Source: Gammaproteobacteria bacterium
GTDB taxonomy: Bacteria > Pseudomonadota > Gammaproteobacteria > SZUA-152
DNA length: 54,157 nucleotides
NCBI GenBank assembly: GCA_021647505.1
Contig: JAKIUN010000002.1
Span: forward strand, 1-54,157
Reading direction: 5' to 3'
Positions 31,582 to 39,705 of this stretch are shown here, piece by piece. A program made the translations under genes and the position numbers. The notes beneath the pieces were generated by a model that saw nothing but the letters and a program-made list of their open reading frames with translations, ran no database searches and was not told the origin of the DNA. Positions within the stretch are counted from its first letter, which is position 1. Each line of letters begins with the position of its first letter.

Positions 31582-32010
31582 TCACGCTGGCAGAACCAGC
31601 ACAATTCGTCCCGCTATCAGGCTATTCCCCTCGGCACAAGCCCGAATATCGTATATTGCACCATTTTTATCGCTGAAAATACATTGGGCCTGGATTTGCA
31701 ACTCGGCCACGCCGGCATCAACATACGGGGCGAATAAGCGCAACTTCTTTACCGCCCCCAGATAAGCGGGGCGCGCTGCGTCAAGGCCGCTTTGCTGCAA
31801 GGCGGCATGAACCGCCGCAGCCTGCGCACCATATTCCACCAGCGTCACGGTATCCATCCGCCCATTTTCTATCAGCGGATTATCCGCCCGGCGATGACTC
31901 GTAGTAGTGGCGTTCAGGTAATGTTCGTCCCACTCTGTTACCTGGTCGAGCAGGCACATCGCCTCGCCGTGGGGAATAAGCCCGGCGATCTGTTGGCGCT
32001 GGATCAGCAT
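31582..32010 (-). CDS. ApeP-like 3-hydroxyacyl-ACP dehydratase (copy 1)
   Basis: A 142-residue hotdog-fold protein of the ApeP type. The N-terminal signature is LIPHGEAMCLLDQV (Pro13, His14), followed by MDTVTLVEYGAQAAAVHA, the helix of the fold. In aryl-polyene systems such a protein removes water from the 3-hydroxyacyl-ACP each cycle. Its ATG lies seven bases inside the end of the chain-length-factor-like gene. A second ApeP-like gene lies in the right arm (46217-46675); the two differ considerably, so they may act at different chain lengths or form a heteromer. Confidence 0.82.
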   Translation of the reverse strand: MLIQRQQIAGLIPHGEAMCLLDQVTEWDEHYLNATTTSHRRADNPLIENGRMDTVTLVEYGAQAAAVHAALQQSGLDAARPAYLGAVKKLRLFAPYVDAGVAELQIQAQCIFSDKNGAIYDIRACAEGNSLIAGRIVLVLPA

Positions 32011-32801
32011 GGCATTAGATCCACCGCCAGCATTCCACCATTGGGCGTACTGAAATGGAGCTGGCGGGTCTCGCACCGCGCTATAGCTCTCAACAGCGGC
32101 AGGCTGCGGGCAGCGGGATTACCGAGACGCACAGCCTCCAAGGCGATCTCTCCCATTTGTGATTCATCTTCTGATTCAGTGCCGGAATAGAGAGTTAAAG
32201 CAGCCAGACAGGCATCATCGGGCGCCGCGTCCAGTATCAGGGTAACAGCGAATGGATCCAGGATGGATCGCTCGGCCAGCAAAGGTGGCGGGGGTGGAAT
32301 ATCATAAACCGCCAGCAGAGCTGGCAATCCCTCCAGCATCACCTGGGTGGCGGCCTCCAACAACCCTGCACTGAAGCTACCATCATAGCCGGCCAGACTG
32401 ATGGAGGGCGCGCGGGAACCGGTGGCAATACTCCAGTAGCCGGCGGCAGCATTATGAACCGAGTTGTGGAATTGGGTGGGAGATACGGCCCGCTGAGGCT
32501 GTCGCAAGGCCCGACATATCTGGTCAATGATGGGATAATCCCCGCCAGAGGAAGCAAACACCCCGGCCAATGAACCAGGATCCAGGTTGCTGTTATCGAG
32601 TGCATCCTCACAGGCACGAAAGGCCAATCGCACCACCTCGGTAGCCCGGCGTCGTTCATTGGCTGGCAATAGTCGCGGTTTGTAACGGTCAAGTGGTTGG
32701 GAAAGGTAGGGCCGTTCACCTGTCAAGACCCGGCACCCCTTAGCCCAACCCTCCAGACCCGGCGCAGCCAGACCAACAGCACTTATGTAGACCTTGATCA
32801 T
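32004..32801 (-). CDS. Chain-length-factor-like ketosynthase (ApeC type)
   Basis: A 265-residue protein resembling only the N-terminal two thirds of a ketosynthase. Aligned with the adjacent KS, the active-site cysteine is replaced by Asp140 (SISLAGYDGSFS), and the two catalytic histidines lie in the missing C-terminal part. FHNSVHNAAAGYWSIATG is typical of the beta-ketoacyl synthase chain-length-factor family. ApeC forms a heterodimer with the KS ApeO in characterised aryl-polyene systems. The ATG at 32801 overlaps the KS stop by four bases, consistent with equal production. Confidence 0.85.
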   Translation of the reverse strand: MIKVYISAVGLAAPGLEGWAKGCRVLTGERPYLSQPLDRYKPRLLPANERRRATEVVRLAFRACEDALDNSNLDPGSLAGVFASSGGDYPIIDQICRALRQPQRAVSPTQFHNSVHNAAAGYWSIATGSRAPSISLAGYDGSFSAGLLEAATQVMLEGLPALLAVYDIPPPPPLLAERSILDPFAVTLILDAAPDDACLAALTLYSGTESEDESQMGEIALEAVRLGNPAARSLPLLRAIARCETRQLHFSTPNGGMLAVDLMPC

Positions 32802-34000
32802 GCTGAGCACCCCAGCACCAGACTACAGTTGCTGCCACCGAAACCAAAGGAGTTAGTCAGCACAGTACGCAGGCGCTGGTAGCGATGCTCCAACAACACA
32901 TCGGCATCCACCGTTGGATCCAGGATCTCGCTGTTCAAGGTGCAAGGCATAAAGCCATGCTCTATGCATAACAGGCCCAGTGCGACTTCGACGATACCGG
33001 CGGCCCCCAGGGTGTGTCCCGTCCAGCCCTTGGTGGAACTGCACGGAGTTTGGCCACCAAACAAACTGACCACGGCCCTGGATTCGGCCATGTCATTGGC
33101 CGGAGTACCGGTGCCATGCAGATTGATGTAGTCGATATCCCGGGGCTCCAGCCCAGCCCTGGCCAAAGCCGCCGCCATTGCCGCCCGCGCGCCCGCGCCC
33201 TGAGGATGAGGCGATGACATGTGGTAGGCGTCGCTACTTTCTCCGTATCCCAGCAAGGCGTGCCCCGTCTGTCCCTTTTCAGGCTGGAGCAGGGCAAACC
33301 CACCCGCTTCGCCAATAGAGATTCCATTGCGATCCACGTCAAAGGGACGGCACTTTTCTGCAGCCACCAGTTGCAAGGCGTTGAATCCGTACAAGGTGGT
33401 TAAACAAAGCGTATCGACACCACCCACCACAGCGGCATCACAGAGCCCGCTTTGGATAGCCCGATAGGCGGAAGCAAATACCTTGGCGCTGGAGGAGCAG
33501 GCGGTGGAAACCGTAACGCTGAGTCCTTCGAGACCCAGGTAGCGGCGCACAAAATCAGCCACGGCATAGGTATTGTGAGTGGTGGAATAATGGTACCACT
33601 GCGGTAGCGGCTCGCTTTCCGGATCGATACCGAGATAGGCCTGTTCGGTCTGATGGATACCCGAGGTGCTGGTGCCCATGAAAAGACTAACACGCGTGGC
33701 ACCATAGCGGCCTGTGGCGTCACGAACCGCCTCGGTAAATCCATCCTGCTCCAAGGCCAGCTGGGCCAGACGGTTATTGCGGCAGTCGTAGACAGCCCAC
33801 CGCTCATTCAGGGTAATGTCGTCAAGAGAGGCCACCTGGCCGACCCAGGTGTCAAGGTCGCCGATCTGGAAAAATTCACAGGGCGTCAGTCCGGAACGGC
33901 CATTCCGCAACCGCTGCCAATGGGTTTCACGCCCGGCACCCAAGGCCGAGGTCAGGGTGTAATCAGTGATCTGCAGAGGTTTTATCAAGCCAAAAGTCAT
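32798..34000 (-). CDS. Beta-ketoacyl-ACP synthase (likely ApeO-like)
   Basis: A 400-residue FabB/F-fold enzyme that condenses malonyl-ACP with the growing chain. The catalytic triad is intact: Cys168 in STACSSSAK, His295 in NLHGTGTP and His329 in KGWTGHTLGAAG. Directly followed by a cysteine-less partner, it is the best candidate for the active half of the KS-CLF heterodimer. I used the ATG at 34000; the upstream extension is a shadow of the acyltransferase gene. It overlaps the acyltransferase by 38 bases. The assignment to ApeO rather than ApeR rests on the neighbour. Confidence 0.88.
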   Translation of the reverse strand: MTFGLIKPLQITDYTLTSALGAGRETHWQRLRNGRSGLTPCEFFQIGDLDTWVGQVASLDDITLNERWAVYDCRNNRLAQLALEQDGFTEAVRDATGRYGATRVSLFMGTSTSGIHQTEQAYLGIDPESEPLPQWYHYSTTHNTYAVADFVRRYLGLEGLSVTVSTACSSSAKVFASAYRAIQSGLCDAAVVGGVDTLCLTTLYGFNALQLVAAEKCRPFDVDRNGISIGEAGGFALLQPEKGQTGHALLGYGESSDAYHMSSPHPQGAGARAAMAAALARAGLEPRDIDYINLHGTGTPANDMAESRAVVSLFGGQTPCSSTKGWTGHTLGAAGIVEVALGLLCIEHGFMPCTLNSEILDPTVDADVLLEHRYQRLRTVLTNSFGFGGSNCSLVLGCSA

Positions 34001-34877
34001 AGAAATTGAACCAATTATAGGGTGCCTGACTGATGTAGTGCTCCAGGCGATGAGCGTAGTGTCCCATAGCCTGAGCGATTTCTGCATCGCGCTGGCGGCG
34101 GGGGGCAGAGAGCCGTTCCGTCAGTAACTCAAAGTTAAGCTGATAACGATTGCCCCCCTGATAGAGCCCGAAGCAGAGAATTACCGGTGCTTTGAGTATC
34201 AATCCCAGCAACCACGGCCCTACGGGAAAATTCGCCTGCCCGCCGAGGAATTCGCAGTTCATCACCCGCTCGTCATGCCCTGCCCTGTCGGCCATAATGC
34301 CAATCAATTCACCGTTCTTTATTGCCCGATCCAGGGTCAGAGCCAGCACCGGTGCAGGCTGATTGGGGTCGATGATTGCCGCCGCCAACTCTGGATCCAA
34401 GGCGTCGATCAGCTCGGCTGCACGAGAGTTATGGTGGCGATCCATCAGAATACGAATTGGCAAGTCATGCTCTTTGACCGCCGGAACCCGCATCACATCA
34501 AAACTGCCGAGGTGGGAAACCAAGAGGATGCAGCCTTGCTTCCGGGAAGCATAACGCTGGAACAATTCGGCGCCATTGACCTGAATCTGGTAATTGTCAC
34601 AGCGCCCGGAGAGAAAAAACAAACGATCCACGGAAACCATGGCAAAAGTGTAGAAATGCCGCCACAGATCCAGCCACCCCGGCTTCCGCCCCAGTGCCCG
34701 AGCCAAATACTGGCGTGAAGCACGGCGGGCGGCGGTAGCCGTCAACAGAAAATAAAACACCACCGGGTGGAGCAATAACGTCATGAACCGTCGACCGAGA
34801 CGCAAGGCCAGCCACGCCAATAATGTCAGCATAAAGCGATTGCTTCGCTCTTTCTGTTCACGCCAGTGAGTATTCAT
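33963..34877 (-). CDS. LpxL-like acyltransferase
   Basis: A 304-residue inner-membrane acyltransferase of the lysophospholipid/lipid A late-acylation type. One or two hydrophobic segments lie at about 15-47. The HxxxxD catalytic pair is His122 and Asp127 in LVSHLGSFDVMR. In aryl-polyene clusters an acyltransferase of this kind is thought to build the lipid anchor or attach the polyene. It overlaps the ligase-dehydratase gene by four bases (ATGA). The true acyl donor and acceptor are not known. Confidence 0.82.
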   Translation of the reverse strand: MNTHWREQKERSNRFMLTLLAWLALRLGRRFMTLLLHPVVFYFLLTATAARRASRQYLARALGRKPGWLDLWRHFYTFAMVSVDRLFFLSGRCDNYQIQVNGAELFQRYASRKQGCILLVSHLGSFDVMRVPAVKEHDLPIRILMDRHHNSRAAELIDALDPELAAAIIDPNQPAPVLALTLDRAIKNGELIGIMADRAGHDERVMNCEFLGGQANFPVGPWLLGLILKAPVILCFGLYQGGNRYQLNFELLTERLSAPRRQRDAEIAQAMGHYAHRLEHYISQAPYNWFNFYDFWLDKTSADH

Positions 34878-36562
34878 AGTTGCTGCTCCCGAGACACATG
34901 CTCTGCTGCCACCAGTTCCACCACGCCCTTGCACACCAAGTCCGAGCGGCAATAGCAGGCAATGCTCAGACGTTGCAATGCCGGGTCGGAGTCCAGTTCC
35001 AGGCGGCAGTGATCGCCAGGATGGAGGCTATTGAGAAACTTCATCGATCTGACACTGCGTATCGTGTGACCAGGGTACTGGTTGTAAACGTGGGCAAAAA
35101 CCCATTGCAACAGCAACGCCCCAGGGACGATGGGTTGGCCTGGAAAATGGGCCGGAAAACATGGGTGCTGTGGCGGCACGGTAAATGAACGTGCAATCAC
35201 ATCAGTTTTTTTCAGTAGCTGTTGCAACACGGAGATAGAAAGCTTGCCGGTATCGTTACGAGGCAGGGCAGCGACTTTTTTGATCGGGCGGGGTAGAAAC
35301 ACCGGATCGACCCTTTGCGCCAATACTGCCCGGATAGCCTGCAGCGAAAGCCTGGATACGACCAACGCAGCAGGACGCCGGGGCCGCTTATCTTCCCGTC
35401 CCGCAACCCCGCCGGCCATGAAAACGACGCCGTCGTCCACCCCCTCAATGGTTAAAAGCTTGAGCGTAATGTCCGCCAACGAAGCCCGTTTACCACCGAC
35501 ATTGATCATATCCGACGAGCGCCCCAGGAGGCGGAACCGATGCCGGCCGACAAGTTCCAGGTGGTCTTCCACTTGCGCGATATCGGCAAGCTGTGGGCCT
35601 TGAGCATGGATCGCGCCATCGCTCGAGGTCTTGTCCATCAGCAGATTCATACCGTCCAGCAGGGTCCAGATATTATCGTTGATCGTTCGGCGAGTAGCCA
35701 TACTGCCTACCTCTGTGCAGCCGTAGATCTCTTCTACCGGAGCCTGAAACAGACTTTCCGCCTCCGCCGCCAGCTCCCTGGCCAGTGGTGCTGTTGCCGA
35801 TATCACTTTAGTCACCCTTGGCATCATCACATTGGCACCTACCATGGCCCGCAGATGTACCGGTGTCGTTACCAACAGCCGGGAGCCGGGCAAGGAAGCC
35901 AGCGTGGAGGCAATATCATCTGCATAGAATGGGTGGCGGGAGTCTATGATGCAGCCTCCCTGCAAGGCCATCATGAGCGTCATTTCCAGGCCGTACATAT
36001 GCTGCGAAGGCACGGTGGCAACAATAACCGGCCGCTCCCCTGGGGTCACGAACCGGGCTGCCAGCATTCTGCCGGTACCCACCAAGGTTCGCCACGGCTT
36101 TCGGTTTGGCGACGGCTTGCCGGTAGTCCCGGAGGTAAAGGCAATGGCTGCCAGCTGTTCACCTGCCAACCAGGGCAAGTCCGGCCCCGGCCCGCCGGCC
36201 CGAAATCCAATGTCAGGTGTTTCTGCCCGGAGATCCATGATCACCATCCCCGGCAGCGTCTCATCAGCGTCGACCACAGCACAACAACCTGGGTAATCGC
36301 CTACCACCTCCTCCAAGGTCTGCAATTGACGGTTGGGAGGCAACAGGTTGACCCCCCCGTTTACCAGCGCTGCGCAAAACACCAGGGCGAAATTATAGCG
36401 ATCCCGGCACAAATTGATAAGGTAAGGGACATCCGGCAGCCGCCGGGATAGGGCCACCACCCGAACGATGAAATTCTGCTGACTCACTCGCCGACCACAG
36501 CTGAACATCATCGGCGCCGCTGGCTGGTATGCGTGGATCAAGGGAATCTCATCGCTCTGCAT
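34874..36562 (-). CDS. Acyl/aryl-CoA(ACP) ligase fused to an ApeI-like dehydratase
   Basis: A 562-residue two-domain protein. Residues 1-450 form an AMP-binding ligase: FTSGTTGKP (142-150), YGCTEVGS (280-287), an LLGRSSDMINVGGKR hinge and the catalytic Lys440. Residues 455-560 form a hotdog dehydratase with FPAHFPGQPIVPGALL, His472 being the expected catalytic residue. The ligase is the ApeH-like activating enzyme that would load the hydroxybenzoate starter; the dehydratase half resembles ApeI. The domains are separate genes in some characterised clusters. No frameshift is involved; the frame is continuous. Confidence 0.88.
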   Translation of the reverse strand: MQSDEIPLIHAYQPAAPMMFSCGRRVSQQNFIVRVVALSRRLPDVPYLINLCRDRYNFALVFCAALVNGGVNLLPPNRQLQTLEEVVGDYPGCCAVVDADETLPGMVIMDLRAETPDIGFRAGGPGPDLPWLAGEQLAAIAFTSGTTGKPSPNRKPWRTLVGTGRMLAARFVTPGERPVIVATVPSQHMYGLEMTLMMALQGGCIIDSRHPFYADDIASTLASLPGSRLLVTTPVHLRAMVGANVMMPRVTKVISATAPLARELAAEAESLFQAPVEEIYGCTEVGSMATRRTINDNIWTLLDGMNLLMDKTSSDGAIHAQGPQLADIAQVEDHLELVGRHRFRLLGRSSDMINVGGKRASLADITLKLLTIEGVDDGVVFMAGGVAGREDKRPRRPAALVVSRLSLQAIRAVLAQRVDPVFLPRPIKKVAALPRNDTGKLSISVLQQLLKKTDVIARSFTVPPQHPCFPAHFPGQPIVPGALLLQWVFAHVYNQYPGHTIRSVRSMKFLNSLHPGDHCRLELDSDPALQRLSIACYCRSDLVCKGVVELVAAEHVSREQQL

Positions 36563-36565
36563 AAG

Positions 36566-37174
36566 TTAGCGTTTTCGAATATCGGCATTAACAACTATCT
36601 TGAGATAGTCCAAAAAACCGGGATGATCGTGATCCTGAAAGCGCCACTTGCGGTAAACAAACTCAGCCACGAACAATAGAACAACCAAGAGATAATTTAT
36701 AAAATTGGTGAACAAGGACCACTGCATGTTCGTGAGCAGCCACGGCAGTAAAGCCGACCACAAGGCCAGGACGGCAAAAAAAACCGTCCACATCAGGGTT
36801 ACGCCCCGGGTATAACGCCGCATTTGTGCAGACAAGGGGCCGCGCGCCCGCTCACCGATAGCGGTAACCAGAGGAACCTTACCCGGCAACAAGCTGTGCA
36901 AAAAAACGCCCCAGAACAGTAGTGGTATTACGACAGGTGGCAGATAAAGCAGGTAGATGGCAATATCCAGGTAACCAACCGTACAAAGCAGTACCAGAAC
37001 CAGAAAAAACAGCCCCCAGGTAAAACGGCTGCCTTGCCGCAACCCCGGTAGAAACAGTCCCAGGGCCAGCACTAGCAGGGCCAGAACCTGAATCACTGGC
37101 AGCTCCAGCCACACCGCCAAATGCACCAACAGCGGATAGCTCAGGATCAGCGCCACCGGCATCGCCGAGGTCAT
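36566..37174 (-). CDS. Small polytopic membrane protein of the pigment cluster
   Basis: A 202-residue protein with five or six hydrophobic segments (about 5-22, 24-45, 50-70, 74-93, 121-143, 148-170). It resembles the COG4648-type membrane proteins found in aryl-polyene clusters between the ACP and ligase genes. Its role is unknown. It starts four bases after the ACP stop and ends just before the ligase start, so it belongs to the same operon. Confidence 0.72.
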   Translation of the reverse strand: MTSAMPVALILSYPLLVHLAVWLELPVIQVLALLVLALGLFLPGLRQGSRFTWGLFFLVLVLLCTVGYLDIAIYLLYLPPVVIPLLFWGVFLHSLLPGKVPLVTAIGERARGPLSAQMRRYTRGVTLMWTVFFAVLALWSALLPWLLTNMQWSLFTNFINYLLVVLLFVAEFVYRKWRFQDHDHPGFLDYLKIVVNADIRKR

Positions 37175-37178
37175 AATC

Positions 37179-37454
37179 TCAGGACGGGTTATGGATGTGT
37201 GTGGTCAATGCACGCAGACAGGAAAATATCTGCCGGTTATTCTCATCATCCGCCTTCAACTGAACACCGTATTTCTGGGCGATGGCAAGGGACATTTCCA
37301 GGGCGTCAATGGAATCAAGACCCAAACTGTCCGGAGCATCGAATCCAAACAGGGGCGCCTCCGGAGCGATTTCGTCGGCACGAATATCTTCCAGATCCAG
37401 GGCGTTGACCAGTATCTCCGCCAACTCCTTTTCTTGTTGTGATTGCATACCCAT
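37179..37454 (-). CDS. Acyl carrier protein (left arm)
   Basis: A 91-residue acyl carrier protein. The phosphopantetheine attachment site is Ser48 in PDSLGLDSIDALEMS. Two ACPs are used in aryl-polyene synthesis; the other lies at 40671-40934. It is followed by the membrane protein and the ligase. A gap of 162 bp separates it from the methyltransferase gene upstream, which may hold a separate promoter. Confidence 0.9.
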   Translation of the reverse strand: MGMQSQQEKELAEILVNALDLEDIRADEIAPEAPLFGFDAPDSLGLDSIDALEMSLAIAQKYGVQLKADDENNRQIFSCLRALTTHIHNPS

Positions 37455-37616
37455 GATAACTACCGCTTAATGCCCGTTTTTTTGTACATCTCGGCTGTCT
37501 GTTCTAGCCCGAACACTTCACAAATTTGCGCAAAGACTACACCGAATATTGGTTTTACCGGCAAATGAAGAAATATTTCCTGTGGAATCAATTGACCAGC
37601 AATAATGGTGCATAAT

Positions 37617-38384
37617 TTATGAAATATCCACACTGGCTTCGGCGCCGCTGTATTCACTAAAAATCCCCAACACCACATGGCGCCGGGACTGCTGTAGACC
37701 CGCCTCAGTCATTGCTGCCAGAATGGTCGACGGAGGGACACACTGCTCAATGGTATCCCAATAATAACGCATCAATTCCTGGGCCTCACTGCTGCGTCGA
37801 AACAGGCGTGTCAGCGTAGGAACAACACCTTTCATATAAAATTTGAGTAATAACCTGGGTAATACGCGTTCGGGTCGGGTGATTTCCAGCAATAAAATCT
37901 TCCCTCCTGGCTTCAATACCCGCCGATACTCCGCAAACAGGGCATGCAGATCAGCCACATGACGAAGCGCATAACCCATGGTCAGGCGATCAAATGTATC
38001 ATCGGCAAATGGCAATGCCTCTCCCAAACCTTGGGTCACATTACACACCCCCAAGGTTTTCGCTTCGCCGAGCATACCTTTACTCGGATCCAGGGCTACC
38101 ACCAACCCCTGACCTTGGACAATATTCTGGGCCAGATAGGCCACCAGCCCCGTCCCCGAACCGACATCCAAAACCTGCATGCCCGGTTTCAGGCCGGATC
38201 GCTCCAGGGCTTGGCGTCGATACCGTTCCCCGGAGCCAAAACTCATGACGTTGGTAATCCAATCATAATGCTTTGCCGACGAATCGAACATCTCATCGAC
38301 CCGCCTGCGGCGCTCATTTTCATCCGTGTAATACTCCGAGAGAATCGGATGAGGGGCCACACGCTCTTTGTTTTGGATTTTCAC
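37617..38384 (-). CDS. UbiE-like SAM-dependent methyltransferase
   Basis: A 255-residue class I methyltransferase resembling UbiE/MenG: MQVLDVGSGTGLVAYLA is motif I, followed by VALDPSKGML, LPFADDTFDRLTMGYALRHV and LKPGGKILLLEITRPE. It starts with GTG at 38384 with GGAAAG before it. It is first in the left arm, so it most likely methylates the aryl head group of the polyene (such a methyl group is known in aryl polyenes), though a quinone substrate cannot be excluded by sequence alone. Confidence 0.82.
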   Translation of the reverse strand: MKIQNKERVAPHPILSEYYTDENERRRRVDEMFDSSAKHYDWITNVMSFGSGERYRRQALERSGLKPGMQVLDVGSGTGLVAYLAQNIVQGQGLVVALDPSKGMLGEAKTLGVCNVTQGLGEALPFADDTFDRLTMGYALRHVADLHALFAEYRRVLKPGGKILLLEITRPERVLPRLLLKFYMKGVVPTLTRLFRRSSEAQELMRYYWDTIEQCVPPSTILAAMTEAGLQQSRRHVVLGIFSEYSGAEASVDIS

Positions 38385-38656
38385 GACCAGCTTTCCACCA
38401 CTTGACTATCAGCAGCAGGACACTCTACTGTTTAAGGAGGAATTTGTATAGGCACTATGCCCTCGCTTCACAAGGCAGCAGCCTGGTAAAGTAGCGTGCA
38501 GGTACTCGTCAAGGTGACAATGCCGGGTTCAGTATTTCTGTGGTGTTTCACGGCAACGCCGCCGTGGGGCACCACAGAAACGCCCGAAGGGTTGGCCTGT
38601 CAATACTAACTTGATGGATCACTAGGAAGTGTTAACAATCATTTTTACAGCCCCTA
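38385..38656. promoter_or_regulatory. Divergent promoter region of the pigment cluster
   Basis: Both arms of the cluster start outward from this 272-bp non-coding stretch, so it must hold at least two promoters. AT-rich segments near 38430-38455 and 38600-38650 are candidates, but no strong -35/-10 pair was recognised. It contains an 11-bp-stem hairpin (38535-38580) and a remnant of the MITE termini (38621-38658). Confidence 0.6.
38535..38580. promoter_or_regulatory. Large palindrome between divergent arms
   Basis: TTTCTGTGGTG (38535-38545) pairs exactly with CACCACAGAAA (38570-38580), and inside it CACGGC (38549-38554) pairs with GCCGTG (38561-38566). The palindrome lies in the middle of the divergent promoter region, where no transcript is expected to end, so an operator or cruciform is more likely than a terminator. 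Confidence 0.5.
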
Positions 38657-38658
38657 GT
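38621..38658. repeat. Remnant of MITE termini
   Basis: The sequence starts ACTAGG and ends CAGCCCCTAGT. The right-hand 11 bases match exactly the right end of the 272-bp element at 49093-49364, and the left end matches its first six bases. It looks like a copy with nearly all its interior deleted. It abuts the GTG start of the chorismatase gene. Confidence 0.5.
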
Positions 38659-39691
38659 GCTTACGACAAAACTAACGGACCAGATTTCAAGGATTTCCGT
38701 GGTACTGCCAAACCAATCATTCCAACTGCCGCCAATAGTGGCCTGTAGTTATTCGAACCAGCCCCCAAACACGCTTCTAGAAAGCGATGATGTACTGGCG
38801 GTGGTCGGTTTCGGACACCACAGTGCACCCACAGGACGGTCTCGCCATTTCAACACCGGCTTGCCGGTTCTCGGCAAACCTCTCTCCGAAGTCTGGCGCA
38901 GTCACTCAGCGGTTGAACACGGCATCGATGATCATTGCTACTGGTCAGCGAACGATGAGTTGATGTTTCTCGGATTGTGGATCAATGAGAGCCATTATCC
39001 CGATCTCAAAACGGCGGTGTTCGAGTCCTACACGACCTTGCTGCAAACACTTCGGGAGCGAAACTACCCCCATCTGCTCCGGGTCTGGAATTATCTTCCC
39101 CGGATCAACCACGGCAATAACGACAGCGAGCGCTATAAACAATTTTGCCTCGGTCGCCACGAGGCATTCAACCGCTACCAGCAACACCATTATCCGGCCG
39201 CCACCGCTATTGGCCATAGCGGTGGCGATATTGTGATCTACCTGATCGCAGCCCGCCATGCCGGCCCCCAGCACTTTGAAAACCCCCGCCAAATGAGTGC
39301 TTTTTGCTACCCCCGGGAATATGGCCCCAAGAGCCCCTCTTTTGCCCGGGCATCGATGCTGCAAAGTCACGGCGAAAGACAGCTCTATATATCAGGAACC
39401 GCAAGTATTCACGGCCATCAGTCCCGGCACCCGGGAAATTTTCACGGCCAGGTGGGCGTGACTTGTGAAAACATTGCCACATTGCTGCAACACGTTGCCA
39501 GCCAACTCCGACTGACCGCAACGCCAAGCCTGGAACTGATAAAAGTCTATCTCCGCAACCCCCAGAATCTGGCTGCGGCCGAAACCGCCATCGAGCAATA
39601 TTTCGGCCCAGAGGTGCCGGCACTGTTTCTTCAAGGCGATATTTGCCGCCAGGAACTGCTGGTGGAAATCGACGGCATGTGCCGATTTTAG
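38657..39691 (+). CDS. XanB2-like chorismatase (hydroxybenzoate synthase)
   Basis: A 344-residue chorismatase resembling XanB2/FkbO/Hyg5. Such enzymes split chorismate into a hydroxybenzoic acid (3- or 4-hydroxybenzoate in XanB2) and pyruvate. Family landmarks are VVGFGHHSAP, YPHLLRVWNYLPRINHGN, the QMSAFCYPREYGPKSPSFARA segment and LYISGTASIHGHQSRHPGNF. It supplies the aromatic starter for the polyene. The only in-frame start after a stop at 38633 is GTG at 38657, without a ribosome-binding site and at the edge of a repeat remnant, so expression may be altered. Confidence 0.88.
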   Translation: MLTTKLTDQISRISVVLPNQSFQLPPIVACSYSNQPPNTLLESDDVLAVVGFGHHSAPTGRSRHFNTGLPVLGKPLSEVWRSHSAVEHGIDDHCYWSANDELMFLGLWINESHYPDLKTAVFESYTTLLQTLRERNYPHLLRVWNYLPRINHGNNDSERYKQFCLGRHEAFNRYQQHHYPAATAIGHSGGDIVIYLIAARHAGPQHFENPRQMSAFCYPREYGPKSPSFARASMLQSHGERQLYISGTASIHGHQSRHPGNFHGQVGVTCENIATLLQHVASQLRLTATPSLELIKVYLRNPQNLAAAETAIEQYFGPEVPALFLQGDICRQELLVEIDGMCRF

Positions 39692-39705
39692 TGTCGTAAC
39701 GAGCG

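Noticed and set aside
37460-37678. 72-codon frame in the gap between the methyltransferase and the left ACP
   Set aside because: Overlaps the methyltransferase end, has no motif, and begins as a shadow of that gene.
37617-38384. Ubiquinone/menaquinone methyltransferase UbiE itself
   Set aside because: UbiE normally sits with ubiJ and ubiB; this copy opens a pigment operon, so a cluster-specific methyltransferase is more likely.
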